A stretch of DNA of 64,000 bases. Origin: an uncultured Sutterella sp. (GTDB lineage Bacteria > Pseudomonadota > Gammaproteobacteria > Burkholderiales > Burkholderiaceae_F). Every line of letters begins with the position of its first letter. Within the stretch, counting starts at the first letter, position 1. The notes beneath the pieces were generated by a model. It was not told where the DNA came from. It searched no databases and worked only from the letters and a program-made list of their open reading frames with translations. Position numbers and translations under genes: made by a program. The stretch lies in assembly GCA_900543805.1 (NCBI GenBank), contig UQTE01000001.1:186001-250000 (forward strand), read 5' to 3'. Shown one piece after another: positions 18,113 to 26,003 of the stretch.

Positions 18113-18218
18113 TCCCCTCGGACATTCGACACTCGCCAAAACCCCGATTTTCCCGTAGGATTAGGCTTGTGAAAAAATGAGGGCCCCTTCGGGTCCGAAC
18201 CAAACGAAGGAGATGCAA

Positions 18219-19478
18219 ATGGCGCTTTCTGCCGCAACGAAGGATTTTGCCCGTCGACTCTTCGATACGGTCCGCGAAATGAGCGCGGACGTGCGCGGCG
18301 TGACCCGTCAGGGTTACGGCCCCGTGGAAACGAAGGTCCTTGAATTTCTGAAGGACGAAGGCCGCAAGCTCGGTCTCGAAATCGAAACCGACGCGGCGGG
18401 GAACGTCTGGATGACGATGAAGGGGCGCGATTCGACGCGTCCCGCCTTCGTGGCCGGAAGCCACGTCGACAGCGTCCCGCAGGGCGGCAACTTCGACGGT
18501 CTCGCGGGCGTCGTCGCGGCCTTGGTCGCCGCCAAGCACATGCACGACGAAGGCGTCGTCCCCGCGGTCGACTACCGCGTCCTCATGATGCGCTGCGAAG
18601 AAAGTTCCTTCTTCGGGAAGGCCTACGTGGGGTCGCTCGGCATGCTCGGCCGCCTGAAGGCCTCGGACCTCGCTCTTCGCCACCGCACGGAGGCGGGAAC
18701 GCTCGCCGACGCGATCCGTTCGACGGGGGTCGACCCCGAACGCCTTACGACGGGCGAACCCGTCGTCGAAGTGAAGAAGATCGGCGCCTTCGTGGAACTC
18801 CACATCGAACAGGGCCCGACGCTGACGAGCCGCGAATCGCCGCGCGTGGGCGTCGTCACGGGGATCCGCGGGAACATCCGCCACAAGAACGTCGTGTGTC
18901 TCGGCGAAACCGCGCACTCGGGCGCCGTCAACAAGGAATACCGCCACGACGCGGTGATGGCCGCCGCGCATCTCTTTGCCGAAATGGACGCCGCCTGGGA
19001 CGAATTCCTGGCCGCCGGGAAGGACCTCGTCTTTACCGTGGGCGTGCTGAAGACGGGCGAAACGGCCGCGATCTCCGTGATTCCGGGCGAAGTGCGCTTC
19101 ACGATCGACATGCGAAGCCTCAAGAAGGAAACGCTCGACGAATTCCATGCCCGCCTCGAAGCGGAAGCCAAGAAGCTCGAAGCCGCGCGCGGCGTGCGCT
19201 TCGTCTTTGACGACGCCCTCTACACGGCGCCCGCCGTGCTTTCCGACGACGTTTCCGAACGTCTCCACGCGGCGGCCCGCGAAGCGGGCATCCCCGTGAT
19301 GCCGATTGCCTCGGGCGCGGGTCACGACTCGGCCGTCTTCGCAAACGCCGGCATTCCCGCGGCGATGATCTTCATCGCCAATCAGCACGGCTCGCACAAC
19401 CCCGACGAAGCGATGGAACTCGACGACTTCATGACGGGTGCGGCGCTGCTGACGGAAACCGTGCTCCGCTATGCGTAA
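18219..19478 (+). CDS. M20 family hydantoinase/carbamoylase-type amidohydrolase
   Basis: Zn-dependent amidase of the group containing N-carbamoyl-L-amino-acid hydrolase, allantoate amidohydrolase and ureidopropionase. The ATG at 18219 follows AAGGAG by 6 bp; earlier in-frame starts have no such site. The 419-residue product shows AGSHVDSVPQGGNFDGLAGV (metal His and Asp), MRCEESSFFGKAYVGS, HIEQGPTL, and GAGHDSAVFANAGIPAAM near the end, all hallmarks of the family. The gene following overlaps its last codons by 8 bp. Divergence from an AbgA-like amidohydrolase suggests salvage of nitrogen from amide compounds; the exact substrate is unknown. Confidence 0.9.
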   Translation: MALSAATKDFARRLFDTVREMSADVRGVTRQGYGPVETKVLEFLKDEGRKLGLEIETDAAGNVWMTMKGRDSTRPAFVAGSHVDSVPQGGNFDGLAGVVAALVAAKHMHDEGVVPAVDYRVLMMRCEESSFFGKAYVGSLGMLGRLKASDLALRHRTEAGTLADAIRSTGVDPERLTTGEPVVEVKKIGAFVELHIEQGPTLTSRESPRVGVVTGIRGNIRHKNVVCLGETAHSGAVNKEYRHDAVMAAAHLFAEMDAAWDEFLAAGKDLVFTVGVLKTGETAAISVIPGEVRFTIDMRSLKKETLDEFHARLEAEAKKLEAARGVRFVFDDALYTAPAVLSDDVSERLHAAAREAGIPVMPIASGAGHDSAVFANAGIPAAMIFIANQHGSHNPDEAMELDDFMTGAALLTETVLRYA

Positions 19479-20160
19479 GCCCAAGACCGCCGTACTCTTT
19501 CTCGAGAGCGACGAGATCCTGCGCGCGGGCGCCGTGTCGGTGCTCGAGGCGGACGGACGCTTCTCGGTGGGGCGGGCCCGAAACGCGGCCGAAGCGAGAC
19601 TCGAGTGGAGTCTGCGGCCGTCCGTTCTCGTGCTCCCCGTCGATCGGGAGGCGTTCGATCCGTACGCCTGGCTCGCGCTTGCGCGCGAGCGCGCGGGCGT
19701 CAAGGTGCTCCTGGCGCTCGATCCCGACGAGAATCCCGCCTTCGTGAGGCCTCTTCTCAAAAGAGGCGCCTGCGGCTACGTCGAGCGTACGAGCGACGCG
19801 GCCAAGCTTCCGGAACTCCTTGAGCGCGTCCTTCTCGAGGGGCGCGTCGAGGAAGGAGGGGCCGTTTGCCGTGCGCTCGCCGAGTACGAAGCGGTCCGCG
19901 CGAAGCACGCGTCGCTTCTCGGGCTCCTCGAGGGGCTCTCCGACACGGCCTACGCCGCGCTCGTGGGACCGCTGGCGGGCGACTCCGACGCCGAGACGGC
20001 GGAGCGTCTCTCGCGCGTCGTGCGAAGCGTGCGCGACGCGCGAAGCGAGGCGAAGAAAACCCTTCTTCGCGCGGGCTTCACGCGCGAATCGGTGATTGAG
20101 GCCATCGAAGAGCTGAGGCTTGCCGAGAAGACGGGGGGACGCCTCCCGGCGCTTCGCTGA
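19471..20160 (+). CDS. Degenerate NarL/FixJ-type response-regulator-like protein
   Basis: A 229-residue cytosolic protein whose ATG lies within the last codons of the amidohydrolase gene (8-bp overlap), so the two are probably translationally coupled. Residues 5-125 follow the receiver-domain pattern: VLFLESDEIL with acidic residues at 12 and 14, RPSVLVLPVD, and RGACGYVERTSD. The phosphoacceptor Asp position is Pro56 and the conserved Lys position is Arg106. Residues 150-217 (LSDTAYAALVGPLAG through AGFTRESVIEAIEELRLA) resemble a decayed LuxR-type helix-turn-helix. It should not be phosphorylated in the usual way. Function unknown; a phosphorylation-independent regulator or a decaying gene are both possible. 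Confidence 0.6.
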   Translation: MRKPKTAVLFLESDEILRAGAVSVLEADGRFSVGRARNAAEARLEWSLRPSVLVLPVDREAFDPYAWLALARERAGVKVLLALDPDENPAFVRPLLKRGACGYVERTSDAAKLPELLERVLLEGRVEEGGAVCRALAEYEAVRAKHASLLGLLEGLSDTAYAALVGPLAGDSDAETAERLSRVVRSVRDARSEAKKTLLRAGFTRESVIEAIEELRLAEKTGGRLPALR

Positions 20161-20186
20161 TCGCGTTGCACATCCCATAAACGACG

Positions 20187-20223
20187 ACTCCCCGAAGGGC
20201 CGAAACCCGACGGGGAGTTTTCG
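20187..20223. terminator. Bidirectional terminator between the pseudo-regulator and the LarA-family gene
   Basis: Stem ACTCCCCG / CGGGGAGT (20187-20194 with 20211-20218) followed by T-rich sequence, placed between convergent genes 26 bp after one stop and 21 bp from the other. Confidence 0.8.
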
Positions 20224-20243
20224 TCTGGTGAGAGACGGTGCGA

Positions 20244-21524
20244 TTACGCGGCGACGCGCGGAACCGTGAGACTGCCTTCGGGCATCAGGATGACCGAGGG
20301 ACGTTCGCCGACATAGGTCTTCGCGAGCGCAAAGGCTTCTTCGGGGGTGTCGACCGCCGCGGTGAAGAGCATGTCGCGCGCGAGTTCGCGGTCAAGGCGC
20401 GAGACGAGAATGAAGCGCGCCTTCGAGAGCGGACGCGTGATGGCGAAGGCTTTGTTCGCGCCGATGCGGAAGTTCTCTTCCAATTCCTTCTTGATCGCTT
20501 CCGGGGTCTTGAGACGGCGGAAGGTCTCTTCGAGGACGGCCGAGCCCGAACCTTCCTCGCAGTCGGCAAAGAGGATCACGACGCCGCCCTTCTTCACGGC
20601 GCAGGCCGCGTTGTCCATCGTCTTTTGCATCTGATAGACGTTGATGTCCTTCGGGTAGCCGCCGCAGGAGGCGACGACGAGATCGGCTTCGTGCGGGATT
20701 TCGCAGCCGTAGACCCGGTCGACGAAGCGGCAGGCTTCGTTGTGGGCGGCGACGTAGTCGCCCGCGAACATTCGCAGGAACTCGTGCTTGGCGTTGAGAA
20801 TGGCGTTGAAGAGGAAAAGCGAACGGTCCTTCGCGAAGAGCGAGACCCCTTCCATCTGGTCTTCGTAGCAGGGGTTCCCCATCGTGATGCCGAGGCCCGC
20901 CTTTTCGTCGAGCATGAAGCTGTGGTTGACGCGCACGGTCTCCATGGCGGCGCAGCCCGGAAGAACGGCCTTGCGGCCGCCGCCGTAGCCCGAGAAGTAG
21001 TGGTGCACGATCGTTCCGGTGAGGATCACGTGGTCGACGTTGCAGAGTTCCTTGTGAATCCAGACGGGCGTGCCGCGGGAAGTGTCGCCGAAGTATTCGA
21101 AGTCTTCCGACTTCGTGGCGATGGAATTGAACATGCGAAGGCGCGAGGCGACTTCCTCGCCCACCTGCTCGACCATCTCTTCGTGCGACATTTCGCGGTG
21201 CGTGCCGAGCGCGAAGACGATCTTCATGTTTTCGTCGGGGACGCCGAGGCGGTTCATTTCGTTCACGAGCACGGGCATGAAGTCAAAGCTGTTCGCGACG
21301 CGCGTCGGATCGTTGCAGATGAAGGCGACGGTGTCGCCGGGCTTGACGATTTCCGCGATCGAGGGAAGACCGATCGGGTGGTGGATGGCTTCGAGAACGC
21401 CTTCGGCGACGTTTTCCATGACGGGGAAGGTCTCGGTGCGGACTTCCTTGAGGATGAGTTCGTCGTCGAGTTCGAAGGTCTTGCGGCCGCGGCCGTAGGC
21501 AAAGTCAAAGGTGCGGATCGACAT
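20244..21524 (-). CDS. LarA-family nickel-dependent 2-hydroxyacid racemase
   Basis: Member of the lactate racemase family, which uses the nickel-pincer (NPN) cofactor to racemise or epimerise 2-hydroxyacids by hydride transfer. From the ATG at 21524 (MSIRTFDFAYGRG) the product is 426 residues. The cofactor-binding region VHHYFSGYGGGRKAVLPG supplies the Lys that anchors the cofactor and the paired His; FALGTHREMS supplies another conserved His. No larB, larC or larE (cofactor synthesis) is in the window, so maturation would depend on genes elsewhere. It is last in a minus-strand group with fumarase and dcuB, which suggests malate as substrate rather than lactate; that is inference. Confidence 0.85.
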   Translation of the reverse strand: MSIRTFDFAYGRGRKTFELDDELILKEVRTETFPVMENVAEGVLEAIHHPIGLPSIAEIVKPGDTVAFICNDPTRVANSFDFMPVLVNEMNRLGVPDENMKIVFALGTHREMSHEEMVEQVGEEVASRLRMFNSIATKSEDFEYFGDTSRGTPVWIHKELCNVDHVILTGTIVHHYFSGYGGGRKAVLPGCAAMETVRVNHSFMLDEKAGLGITMGNPCYEDQMEGVSLFAKDRSLFLFNAILNAKHEFLRMFAGDYVAAHNEACRFVDRVYGCEIPHEADLVVASCGGYPKDINVYQMQKTMDNAACAVKKGGVVILFADCEEGSGSAVLEETFRRLKTPEAIKKELEENFRIGANKAFAITRPLSKARFILVSRLDRELARDMLFTAAVDTPEEAFALAKTYVGERPSVILMPEGSLTVPRVAA

Positions 21525-21545
21525 GATGAGTGAGCGAATATGAAA

Positions 21546-21577
21546 CTGCCGCACTTCGAAGGTTCGACGTGCGGCAG
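21546..21577 (-). terminator. Hairpin between dcuB and the LarA-family gene
   Basis: Perfect 9-bp inverted repeat CTGCCGCAC / GTGCGGCAG with a 14-nt loop, followed on the minus strand by TTTCATATTC. Weak U-tract, so termination after dcuB may be incomplete. Confidence 0.5.
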
Positions 21578-21635
21578 GAGGTCCTTATGAGATCTGGGTT
21601 ACGCCGGCGACCGGAGCCGCCGGTTGATATGAGAA

Positions 21636-22988
21636 TCAGATGTAACCGTAGACCATGCCGAGGATGTAGCCCACGAGCGAGGCGGTGATGACGCCGATCA
21701 AGCCCGGAGCGATGAAGGAGTGGTTGATCACGAAGCGGCCGATGTGGGTCGTGCCGGAACGGTCAAACTGAATGGCGGCCAGGTCGGACGGGTAGGTCGG
21801 CAGGATGTAGTAGCCGTAGCAGGCCGACGAGAAGGCAACCACGAGGCCCGGAGGCGTGCCGATGGCGAGGGCGACCGGAACGATCGTCGCGACGGCGGCG
21901 GCCTGGGAGTTCACGAGCTTCGAGACGAGGAGCAGCACGATGGCGTAGGTCCACGGCGCTTCACGAACCCATTCGGTAAGGATTTCCTTGAGGTTGGCCA
22001 AGTGGGCGGCGAACATCGTGTCGGCCATCCAAGCCACACCGTACACGGCCACGATGGCGACCATACCGGCGTTAAAGACGGCGGTCTTGGCGACGGCGGA
22101 AGCCTTCGTCTTGCAGAACATGACCATGAGGGCGCCGGCCGTCAGCATGAACATCTGAATGGCGAGCGTCATCGAGAGGGCCTTGCCGCCGGAGGCGGGG
22201 CGCAGCGACGGGAACATGCCGAGCAGAGCAACCACGGCCACGGTGGCGAGGAAGATGTAGAGCGAAGCCCACTGTTCGGGACGGAACTTGATGCCGATGA
22301 GGGTCGTCGTTTCGCCGTAGACGTACTTGCGCTGTTCCGGATCCTTGATGAGTTCCTGGAAGGCTTCGTCCTTGTCGAGGTCCTTGCCGCGGAAGAGCGA
22401 GAACGTGGCGAGAGCGAAGATGCCGACGATGGCCGACGGGATCACGATGGCGAAGAGCTGCGTGAAGCCGAAGGGCTGACCGCCGACTTCATAGCCGTCC
22501 AAGAGGGCGATCATCGAGACGGCGGCCACGGCGGCCGGCGAGCAGATCACGCCCATCTGAGCGGAAATGGTGGAAGCGGCAAGCGGACGTTCCGGACGGA
22601 CGCCGTTCTTGATGGCCACGTCATAGATAATCGGGAGCATCGTGTACACGACGTGACCCGTACCGCAGAGGACCGTCAGGAACCAGCAGATGTAGGGAGC
22701 GAGGTAGCAGACGAAGCGCGGATGACGACGGAGCATCTTTTCCGCGATCTGGAGCAGGCAGTCGAGACCGCCTGCGGCCTGCAGGGTGGCCGAAGCGCAC
22801 ACCACGGCGAGAATCGTGAGAATCACGTCGACCGGGGGCTTGCCCGGCTTGAGGCCGAAGCCGAAGATGAGGACGATCAGGCCGATACCGCCGATGAGGC
22901 CGAGGCCCATGCCGCCTTTACGGGCGCCGTAAAAGAGCGCCGCAAGCACGACCAAGAGTTGGATCCAAAAGTCTAAACCGAGTGCCAT
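21636..22988 (-). CDS. dcuB: Anaerobic C4-dicarboxylate antiporter DcuB
   Basis: Inner-membrane exchanger of fumarate/malate for succinate during fumarate respiration. The 450-residue hydrophobic chain matches DcuB along its length: [101 protein letters not shown] and [20 protein letters not shown]. About 10-12 membrane segments are visible. The fumarase gene lies 296 bp upstream on the same strand. Two inverted repeats in that gap may be operators. No DcuS/DcuR pair is present in the window. Confidence 0.96.
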   Translation of the reverse strand: MALGLDFWIQLLVVLAALFYGARKGGMGLGLIGGIGLIVLIFGFGLKPGKPPVDVILTILAVVCASATLQAAGGLDCLLQIAEKMLRRHPRFVCYLAPYICWFLTVLCGTGHVVYTMLPIIYDVAIKNGVRPERPLAASTISAQMGVICSPAAVAAVSMIALLDGYEVGGQPFGFTQLFAIVIPSAIVGIFALATFSLFRGKDLDKDEAFQELIKDPEQRKYVYGETTTLIGIKFRPEQWASLYIFLATVAVVALLGMFPSLRPASGGKALSMTLAIQMFMLTAGALMVMFCKTKASAVAKTAVFNAGMVAIVAVYGVAWMADTMFAAHLANLKEILTEWVREAPWTYAIVLLLVSKLVNSQAAAVATIVPVALAIGTPPGLVVAFSSACYGYYILPTYPSDLAAIQFDRSGTTHIGRFVINHSFIAPGLIGVITASLVGYILGMVYGYI

Positions 22989-23131
22989 TTTGGTTCTTCT
23001 CTAGAGTTTGGTTGGTTAAGGTTTGAGGTGTCAAAAACACAAGGACAGCTAATTCTCTACGTTTCGCCGGCGCTTTTCCCGAAAATTTGAACGTTGTTTG
23101 ACGAAAAACGGAAAGTTCACGCGATGGTGAC

Positions 23132-23155
23132 GATCGTTTACATTCAAATACGATC
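23132..23155. promoter_or_regulatory. Inverted repeat 1 upstream of dcuB
   Basis: GATCGT - 12 nt - ACGATC, centred about 155 bp upstream of the dcuB start in AT-rich sequence. The half-site spacing equals that of the neighbouring repeat at 23162-23185. Confidence 0.4.
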
Positions 23156-23161
23156 AATCTC

Positions 23162-23185
23162 CTAGGTAGTAGCCCGAACACCTAG
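23162..23185. promoter_or_regulatory. Inverted repeat 2 upstream of dcuB
   Basis: CTAGGT - 12 nt - ACCTAG, 6 bp from repeat 1. The same 6-12-6 geometry but a different half-site. No T-run is present, so it is not terminator-like; it may be a binding site in the fumarase-dcuB interval. Confidence 0.4.
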
Positions 23186-23225
23186 AGAACCGCGGGTCCC
23201 GAGAATGTGAAAATTTGTTTCTCGG

Positions 23226-23259
23226 AAAGAAATAGGCCGCCCCTCGACGGAGGCGGCCT
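23226..23259 (-). terminator. Probable terminator downstream of fumarase
   Basis: Stem AGGCCGCC / GGCGGCCT (23234-23241 with 23252-23259), 25 bp after the fumarase stop codon. On the minus strand TATTTCTTTCC follows, a modest U-rich tract. Confidence 0.6.
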
Positions 23260-23284
23260 TGCCTTTCAGCGAAGGTGCGTCAGG

Positions 23285-24946
23285 TTATTTGGCCTGGCAG
23301 CAGGGCTTCACTTCAACCTTCCAGGGCTTCAACTGCTTGAAGAAGTCGTTGCCCTTGTCGTCGACCAGGATGAAGGCCGGGAAGTTTTCGACGCGGATCT
23401 GATAGACGGCTTCCATGCCGAGTTCCGGATACTCGATGCATTCGATGCTCTTGATGGCGTCGCTCGAGAGAACGGCCGCCACGCCGCCGATCGTGCCGAG
23501 GTAGAAGCCGCCGTGCTTCTGGCAGGCGTCCGTCACGGCCTGGGTGCGGTTGCCCTTGGCGATCATGACCATCGAGCCGCCCTGGGACTGGAAGAGGTCC
23601 ACATAGGGGTCCATGCGGTTGGCGGTCGTCGGACCCATGGAGCCGCAGGCGTAGCCTTCGGGGGTCTTGGCCGGGCCCGCGTAGAGGACCGGGTGCTTGA
23701 GGAGGTAGTCGGGGAGGCCTTCGCCGCGTTCAAAGCGTTCCTTCCACTTGGCGTGGGCGATGTCGCGGGCGACGATGATCGTGCCCGTGAGCGAGACGCG
23801 CGTGGAGACGGGGTGCTTCGAGAGTTCGGCGAGAACGTCCTTCATCGGCTGATCGAGATTGATCGAGATGCCTCCCGCATCGCCGGGCTTGCGGAGTTCT
23901 TCGGGGATGAGGCTCGCGGGATTGTCGTCGAGCTTTTCAATCCACAGACCGTCGCGGTCGATCTTGCACTTGACGTTGCGGTCGGCCGAGCAGGAGACGC
24001 CCATGCCGATCGGGCAGCTCGCGCCGTGGCGCGGCAGACGGATGACGCGGACGTCGTGGGCCATGTACTTGCCGCCGAACTGGGCGCCGAGACCGATCTT
24101 GCAGGCTTCTTCAAAGAGCTTCTGTTCGAGCTCGAGGTCGCGGAAGGCGCGGCCCGTTTCGTCGCCCGTCGTCGGCAGATCGTCGTAGTAGTGGCAGGAA
24201 GCGAGCTTGACCGTGAGCATCGTGCGTTCGGCCGAGGTGCCGCCGATCACGAAGGCGATGTGGTACGGCGGGCAGGCGGCCGTGCCGAGGCTCTTCATCT
24301 TGTCGATGAGGTAGGGGACGAGCTTCTGCGGATTGAGGACAGCCTTGGTTTCCTGATAGAGGTAGGACTTGTTGGCCGAGCCGCCGCCCTTGACGACGCA
24401 GAGGAACTTGTATTCCATGCCTTCCGTCGCTTCGATGTCGATCTGGGCGGGAAGGTTGCACTTGGTGTTGACCTCTTCGTACATCGAGAGCGGAGCGTTC
24501 TGCGAATAACGCAGGGCTTCCTGGGTGTACGTGTCGTAAACGCCCTTGGAGATGGCTTCTTCGTCGCAGAAGCCCGTCCAGACGTTCTGGCCCTTTTCAC
24601 CGTGGATGATGGCCGTGCCCGTGTCCTGGCAGAAGGGGAGCACGCCCTTGGCGGCCGTTTCGGCGTTGCGCAGGAACGTGAGGGCGACGTACTTGTCGTT
24701 GTCGCTCGCTTCAGGGTCGTGAAGGATCTTCGCGACCTGTTCGTTGTGCGAACGGCGGAGCATGAAGTTCACGTCGGTGAAGGCGCGGTGGATGAGCTTG
24801 GTGAGGCCTTCGGCTTCAACCTTGAGGATGGGATGTCCTTCGAATTCGGAAACCGAGACGTGGTCCTTCGAAACGAGGACGTATTCGGTTTCATCCTTTC
24901 CGTGCTGGAACATCGGAGCGTACTTGAAGGCGGGATTTTGAGCCAT
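23285..24946 (-). CDS. fumA: Class I (Fe-S) fumarate hydratase
   Basis: Oxygen-sensitive [4Fe-4S] fumarase interconverting malate and fumarate. The 553-residue chain aligns end to end with FumA/FumB-type enzymes: [19 protein letters not shown] near the N terminus, cluster Cys in [11 protein letters not shown] (Cys106), in [12 protein letters not shown] and in GVSCSADRN. Also seen are [35 protein letters not shown] and the C-terminal domain with [18 protein letters not shown]. Whether it is closer to FumA or FumB cannot be told. It is preceded by a good promoter and an unusual leader with three hairpins, and followed by dcuB, the pairing expected for fumarate respiration. Confidence 0.96.
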   Translation of the reverse strand: MAQNPAFKYAPMFQHGKDETEYVLVSKDHVSVSEFEGHPILKVEAEGLTKLIHRAFTDVNFMLRRSHNEQVAKILHDPEASDNDKYVALTFLRNAETAAKGVLPFCQDTGTAIIHGEKGQNVWTGFCDEEAISKGVYDTYTQEALRYSQNAPLSMYEEVNTKCNLPAQIDIEATEGMEYKFLCVVKGGGSANKSYLYQETKAVLNPQKLVPYLIDKMKSLGTAACPPYHIAFVIGGTSAERTMLTVKLASCHYYDDLPTTGDETGRAFRDLELEQKLFEEACKIGLGAQFGGKYMAHDVRVIRLPRHGASCPIGMGVSCSADRNVKCKIDRDGLWIEKLDDNPASLIPEELRKPGDAGGISINLDQPMKDVLAELSKHPVSTRVSLTGTIIVARDIAHAKWKERFERGEGLPDYLLKHPVLYAGPAKTPEGYACGSMGPTTANRMDPYVDLFQSQGGSMVMIAKGNRTQAVTDACQKHGGFYLGTIGGVAAVLSSDAIKSIECIEYPELGMEAVYQIRVENFPAFILVDDKGNDFFKQLKPWKVEVKPCCQAK

Positions 24947-24969
24947 GCTTCTTCCTTTTTTTTGCTGGG

Positions 24970-25078
24970 AAAAAGGTCCGCGCGACGCAGCGCGGACTTG
25001 TTATCGATGCGGCGCTCGTCGGGCGCCGCGGTTGGGTCTCGTGGATTCTTCAGAACCCCCGCAAAAAGGGGGCCTGAA
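24970..25078 (-). promoter_or_regulatory. Fumarase leader with three hairpins, the last terminator-like
   Basis: Between the mapped promoter and the fumarase ATG, the minus-strand leader holds an imperfect stem (25049-25078), a 7-bp stem GCGGCGC / GCGCCGC (25009-25029), and an 8-bp stem GTCCGCGC / GCGCGGAC (24976-24997) followed by CTTTTT. The last is a terminator shape 24 bp before the start codon. The segment GACGAGCGC in hairpin 2 could pair imperfectly with GCGCTGCGTC of hairpin 3, an alternative antiterminator fold. Read as a candidate attenuator. Termination of transcripts coming from gntR is the simpler alternative. Confidence 0.5.
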
Positions 25079-25093
25079 AAAAGTCAACGATGC

Positions 25094-25122
25094 ATTATCC
25101 GCCCTCCTTTAGAGCTTCGCAA
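25094..25122 (-). promoter_or_regulatory. Sigma-70 promoter of the fumarase gene
   Basis: Minus strand: TTGCGA -35 (25117-25122), a 17-bp spacer and GATAAT -10 (25094-25099). The predicted start near 25087 gives a leader of about 140 nt. Confidence 0.65.
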
Positions 25123-25199
25123 TGCAGAGAATCACGAGTGTTGACACAGAAGAAAAAAGACTGCGCATCTTTGCATTTTGAAGGGAGAGCGGACGGTTC

Positions 25200-25931
25200 T
25201 TACGAAAAAGGCTTCCGGGTGAGCCGGATGTCGAGCGAGAAGTTGTTGCCCTTGAAGTAGTTTCTCGAGCAAAGGAGCACCTCGCCGCGGGGATTGCGGA
25301 AGGTGCGCAGAATTTCGAGGATGGGACTCCCCGGGCGCGTGCGAAGCGTCTTCGCGAGCTCGGACGTCAAGATTTTTGCGCGCACCGACTGATCGATCGT
25401 CTGGCAGGCGTCGTTGCGAAGCCGGCAGAGAAGATTGATGAGGGGCACCGTGGGCTCGGCGCGGATGGTGTCGAGAAAGCGTTCGTTTTCGGAGGGCATC
25501 CACGCCGTCGTGAGGCCGAGAACTTCGTAGGGCTGTCGGCCGAAGCGCGCGAAGTCGATGCGCCAGACGGGTTCGTTTTCCGCAAAGGGAAGATCCTCTT
25601 CCTCTCCGGGCGCGTAGACAAAGTGCGACTGCGCGAGAATTTCGCGCGGCTGCAGGTTGTGGTAGGGGTCGAGGTTCGAGAAGGACTCGACTTCGTAGTA
25701 GAAGTTCGGCAGGTGTCCGGTGTTGATCACCTGCGAGCCCACGTGTGGCGTGCGGCGCACGTAGCCCAGACGCACGAGTTCGGCGTAGGCGCGGCGCGCC
25801 GTGTGGCGGCTCACGCCGAAGGTGTCGATGATTTCGCTTTCCGTGGGGAGAACGGAACCCACGGGGTAGCGGCCGCGTTGAATGTCCTCGACGAGCGAGC
25901 GGTAGATTTTTTCCCAGAGGGGCGTGCGCAT
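25200..25931 (-). CDS. GntR-family (HutC subfamily) transcriptional regulator
   Basis: Ligand-responsive DNA-binding repressor or activator. The 243-residue product has an N-terminal winged helix (about 1-70; LWEKIYRSLVEDIQRGRYPVG, LPTESEIIDTFGVSRHTARR) and a C-terminal UTRA-type effector domain (about 90-235), the HutC arrangement. It lies between frdC and the fumarase gene on the same strand, so it is a candidate regulator of the C4-dicarboxylate island, sensing an organic or amino acid. An open frame covering nearly the same bases in another reading frame is a shadow. The effector is unknown. Confidence 0.9.
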   Translation of the reverse strand: MRTPLWEKIYRSLVEDIQRGRYPVGSVLPTESEIIDTFGVSRHTARRAYAELVRLGYVRRTPHVGSQVINTGHLPNFYYEVESFSNLDPYHNLQPREILAQSHFVYAPGEEEDLPFAENEPVWRIDFARFGRQPYEVLGLTTAWMPSENERFLDTIRAEPTVPLINLLCRLRNDACQTIDQSVRAKILTSELAKTLRTRPGSPILEILRTFRNPRGEVLLCSRNYFKGNNFSLDIRLTRKPFS

Positions 25932-25942
25932 GCGGAACTTCC

Positions 25943-25977
25943 AAAAAAGAACCCGCCCATCGGGAGATGAGCGGGTT
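25943..25977 (-). terminator. Rho-independent terminator of frdC
   Basis: Stem AACCCGCtCAT / ATGgGCGGGTT with a 6-nt loop and a T6 tract on the minus strand, starting 27 bp after the frdC stop. It separates frdC from gntR. Confidence 0.88.
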
Positions 25978-26003
25978 GCCTTATGGGGAGAGAATCTCCC
26001 GAA

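Noticed and set aside
18012..19760. 582-codon open frame antisense to the M20 amidohydrolase
   Set aside because: The plus strand has a clear ribosome-binding site, start and complete family motifs; the antisense translation has none.
23006..23034. TTGACA upstream of dcuB as a promoter -35
   Set aside because: No acceptable -10 lies 16-18 bp downstream, so I could not support a promoter call.
23140..23160. TTGAT half-site in the fumarase-dcuB gap as an FNR box
   Set aside because: Only one half of the motif is present; the opposite half-site matches poorly.
25132..25944. 270-codon open frame covering gntR in another frame of the same strand
   Set aside because: Arg/Pro/Ser-rich translation typical of a frame shift of GC-rich coding DNA; the overlapping frame is a clear GntR/UTRA protein.
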